This document shows, one piece after another, positions 5,573 to 6,288 of a DNA stretch of 6,288 bases; the stretch's first letter is position 1, and each line of letters starts with the position of its first letter. The notes beneath the pieces were generated by a model. It was not told the origin of the DNA and did no database searches. It saw nothing but the letters and a program-made list of their open reading frames with translations. Source of the stretch: Acidobacteriota bacterium (GTDB taxonomy: Bacteria > Acidobacteriota > Terriglobia > Terriglobales > Acidobacteriaceae); assembly GCA_021851625.1 (NCBI GenBank), contig JAJZCX010000094.1:1-6288 (forward strand). Reading direction: 5' to 3'. A program made the translations under genes and the position numbers.

Positions 5573-6288
5573 TCACGCTTGCAAACTTCGATAGAGTGCT
5601 GCCATTACATCGAGCGGCAACGCTTCGGCACGTGCATGGGGTGGGATCTCCGCATCGTGCAGCGCCGCTAGAATTCTCTCTGCGCTGCATCCAGATGCGC
5701 GCAGATTGTTGGCCAGAGTCTTGCGCTTTTGCTGGAAGCAGACGCGCAGAAATTTTTCAAATGCTGCACGCTCCACGCCCAACTCCGCAAAACGTGGCGC
5801 TGGATGCAGACGCACAACGGCAGAATGCACCTTCGGCGGAGGCTCAAAGGCTCCCGGCGGTAAAGTAAACAACTTCTCCACGCTTGCGTGCATCTGTGTG
5901 GTGGCAGAGAGCAGCCCATATTCGCTGTGGCCCGGCGTGGCCGCAACGCGATCGGCCACCTCCTCTTGCATCATCAGCACGGCACGTGAGCATGTCTCCA
6001 ACTGCGCAAAGAGCCAGAGCAAAATATCCGACGTGATGTAATACGGCAGATTTCCAACGATGTGCATGGACTGCACGCCATGCTCGGCACAGAGCGCGCG
6101 CACATCCACCTGCAAAACATCCGCATGCAATACCTGCACATGCGCCACGTCCGCATATTTTTGTTGCAGCGCATGCGCCAGTGCAGCGTCAAACTCCACT
6201 GCGATCAGCCGTTGTGCGCGATGCACCAAGAGATCCGTAATCGCCCCCTGACCGGGACCGATCTCCAGCACCGTACTTGCATCAAGAT
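5573..6288 (-). CDS. rsmA: 16S rRNA dimethyladenosine transferase RsmA (KsgA), N-terminus cut by window edge
   Basis: RsmA/KsgA dimethylates the two adjacent adenosines in the helix 45 loop near the 3' end of 16S rRNA, using S-adenosylmethionine, during late small-subunit maturation. The visible 237 residues begin in LDASTVLEIGPGQG, the SAM-binding glycine loop. They continue with the acidic motif AVEFDAAL, the HADVLQ motif, the catalytic GNLPYYITS, MMQEEVADRV, PPPKVHSAVV and the C-terminal helix CFQQKRKTLANNL. Family members usually have some 30-45 more N-terminal residues including a GQNFL-like motif; these lie beyond position 6288. The apparent start codon at 6271 (GTG) is an internal Val. 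The gene converges on ruvC and ends in the hairpin plus T run at 5465-5510. No frameshift is seen. Confidence 0.95.
   Translation of the reverse strand, partial: LDASTVLEIGPGQGAITDLLVHRAQRLIAVEFDAALAHALQQKYADVAHVQVLHADVLQVDVRALCAEHGVQSMHIVGNLPYYITSDILLWLFAQLETCSRAVLMMQEEVADRVAATPGHSEYGLLSATTQMHASVEKLFTLPPGAFEPPPKVHSAVVRLHPAPRFAELGVERAAFEKFLRVCFQQKRKTLANNLRASGCSAERILAALHDAEIPPHARAEALPLDVMAALYRSLQA

Noticed and set aside
5225..5671. Plus-strand open frame spanning the ruvC 3' half and the intergenic region
   Set aside because: It is an alternate frame of ruvC that runs through both hairpins and into antisense rsmA, with no domain signal.
1..6288. CATCAAGAT near the start (10-18) and at the end (6280-6288) as a possible flanking direct repeat
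   Set aside because: Nine bases only, within two unrelated coding regions, and with no mobile-element genes between them; most likely chance.

Overview
The window looks like ordinary chromosomal DNA of a soil-type acidobacterium (class Terriglobia is my best guess). I infer this from the moderate GC content, the style of the housekeeping proteins, and a large exported protein with Ig-like domains and a beta-propeller, a type common in that group. The phylum call is an inference; no marker here proves it.

Layout. (1) Positions 4-1348, plus strand: a lumazine synthase (riboflavin pathway) carrying an extra N-terminal glyoxalase/VOC-like domain, followed one base later by nusB. The ribH-nusB pairing is widespread in bacteria, but the fused VOC domain is not part of the usual enzyme. 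(2) Positions 1369-1400: a perfect 14-bp hairpin flanked by A and T tracts, which can stop transcription from both sides between convergent genes. (3) Positions 1417-3984, minus strand: an 855-residue exported, probably lipid-anchored protein with Ig-like domains, a cysteine-rich insert and a C-terminal beta-propeller. (4) Positions 3985-4161: a 177-bp divergent control region with candidate promoters in both directions, an inverted repeat between them, and a hairpin in the leader of the minus-strand gene. (5) Positions 4162-5430, plus strand: thiG (thiazole synthase for thiamine) and ruvC (Holliday junction resolvase), 3 nt apart. (6) Positions 5431-5572: a convergent intergenic region with two hairpins. 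(7) Positions 5573-6288, minus strand: the C-terminal part of rsmA/ksgA (16S rRNA dimethyladenosine transferase), cut by the window edge.

Functionally these are mostly housekeeping genes: cofactor synthesis (riboflavin, thiamine), transcription antitermination, recombination and ribosome maturation. They surround one lineage-style surface protein. There are no mobile elements, tRNAs, rRNAs, CRISPR arrays or long repeats, and no stretch over 300 bases lacks a gene. The best candidates for something not routinely described are the VOC-lumazine synthase fusion and the apparently leaderless thiG start.
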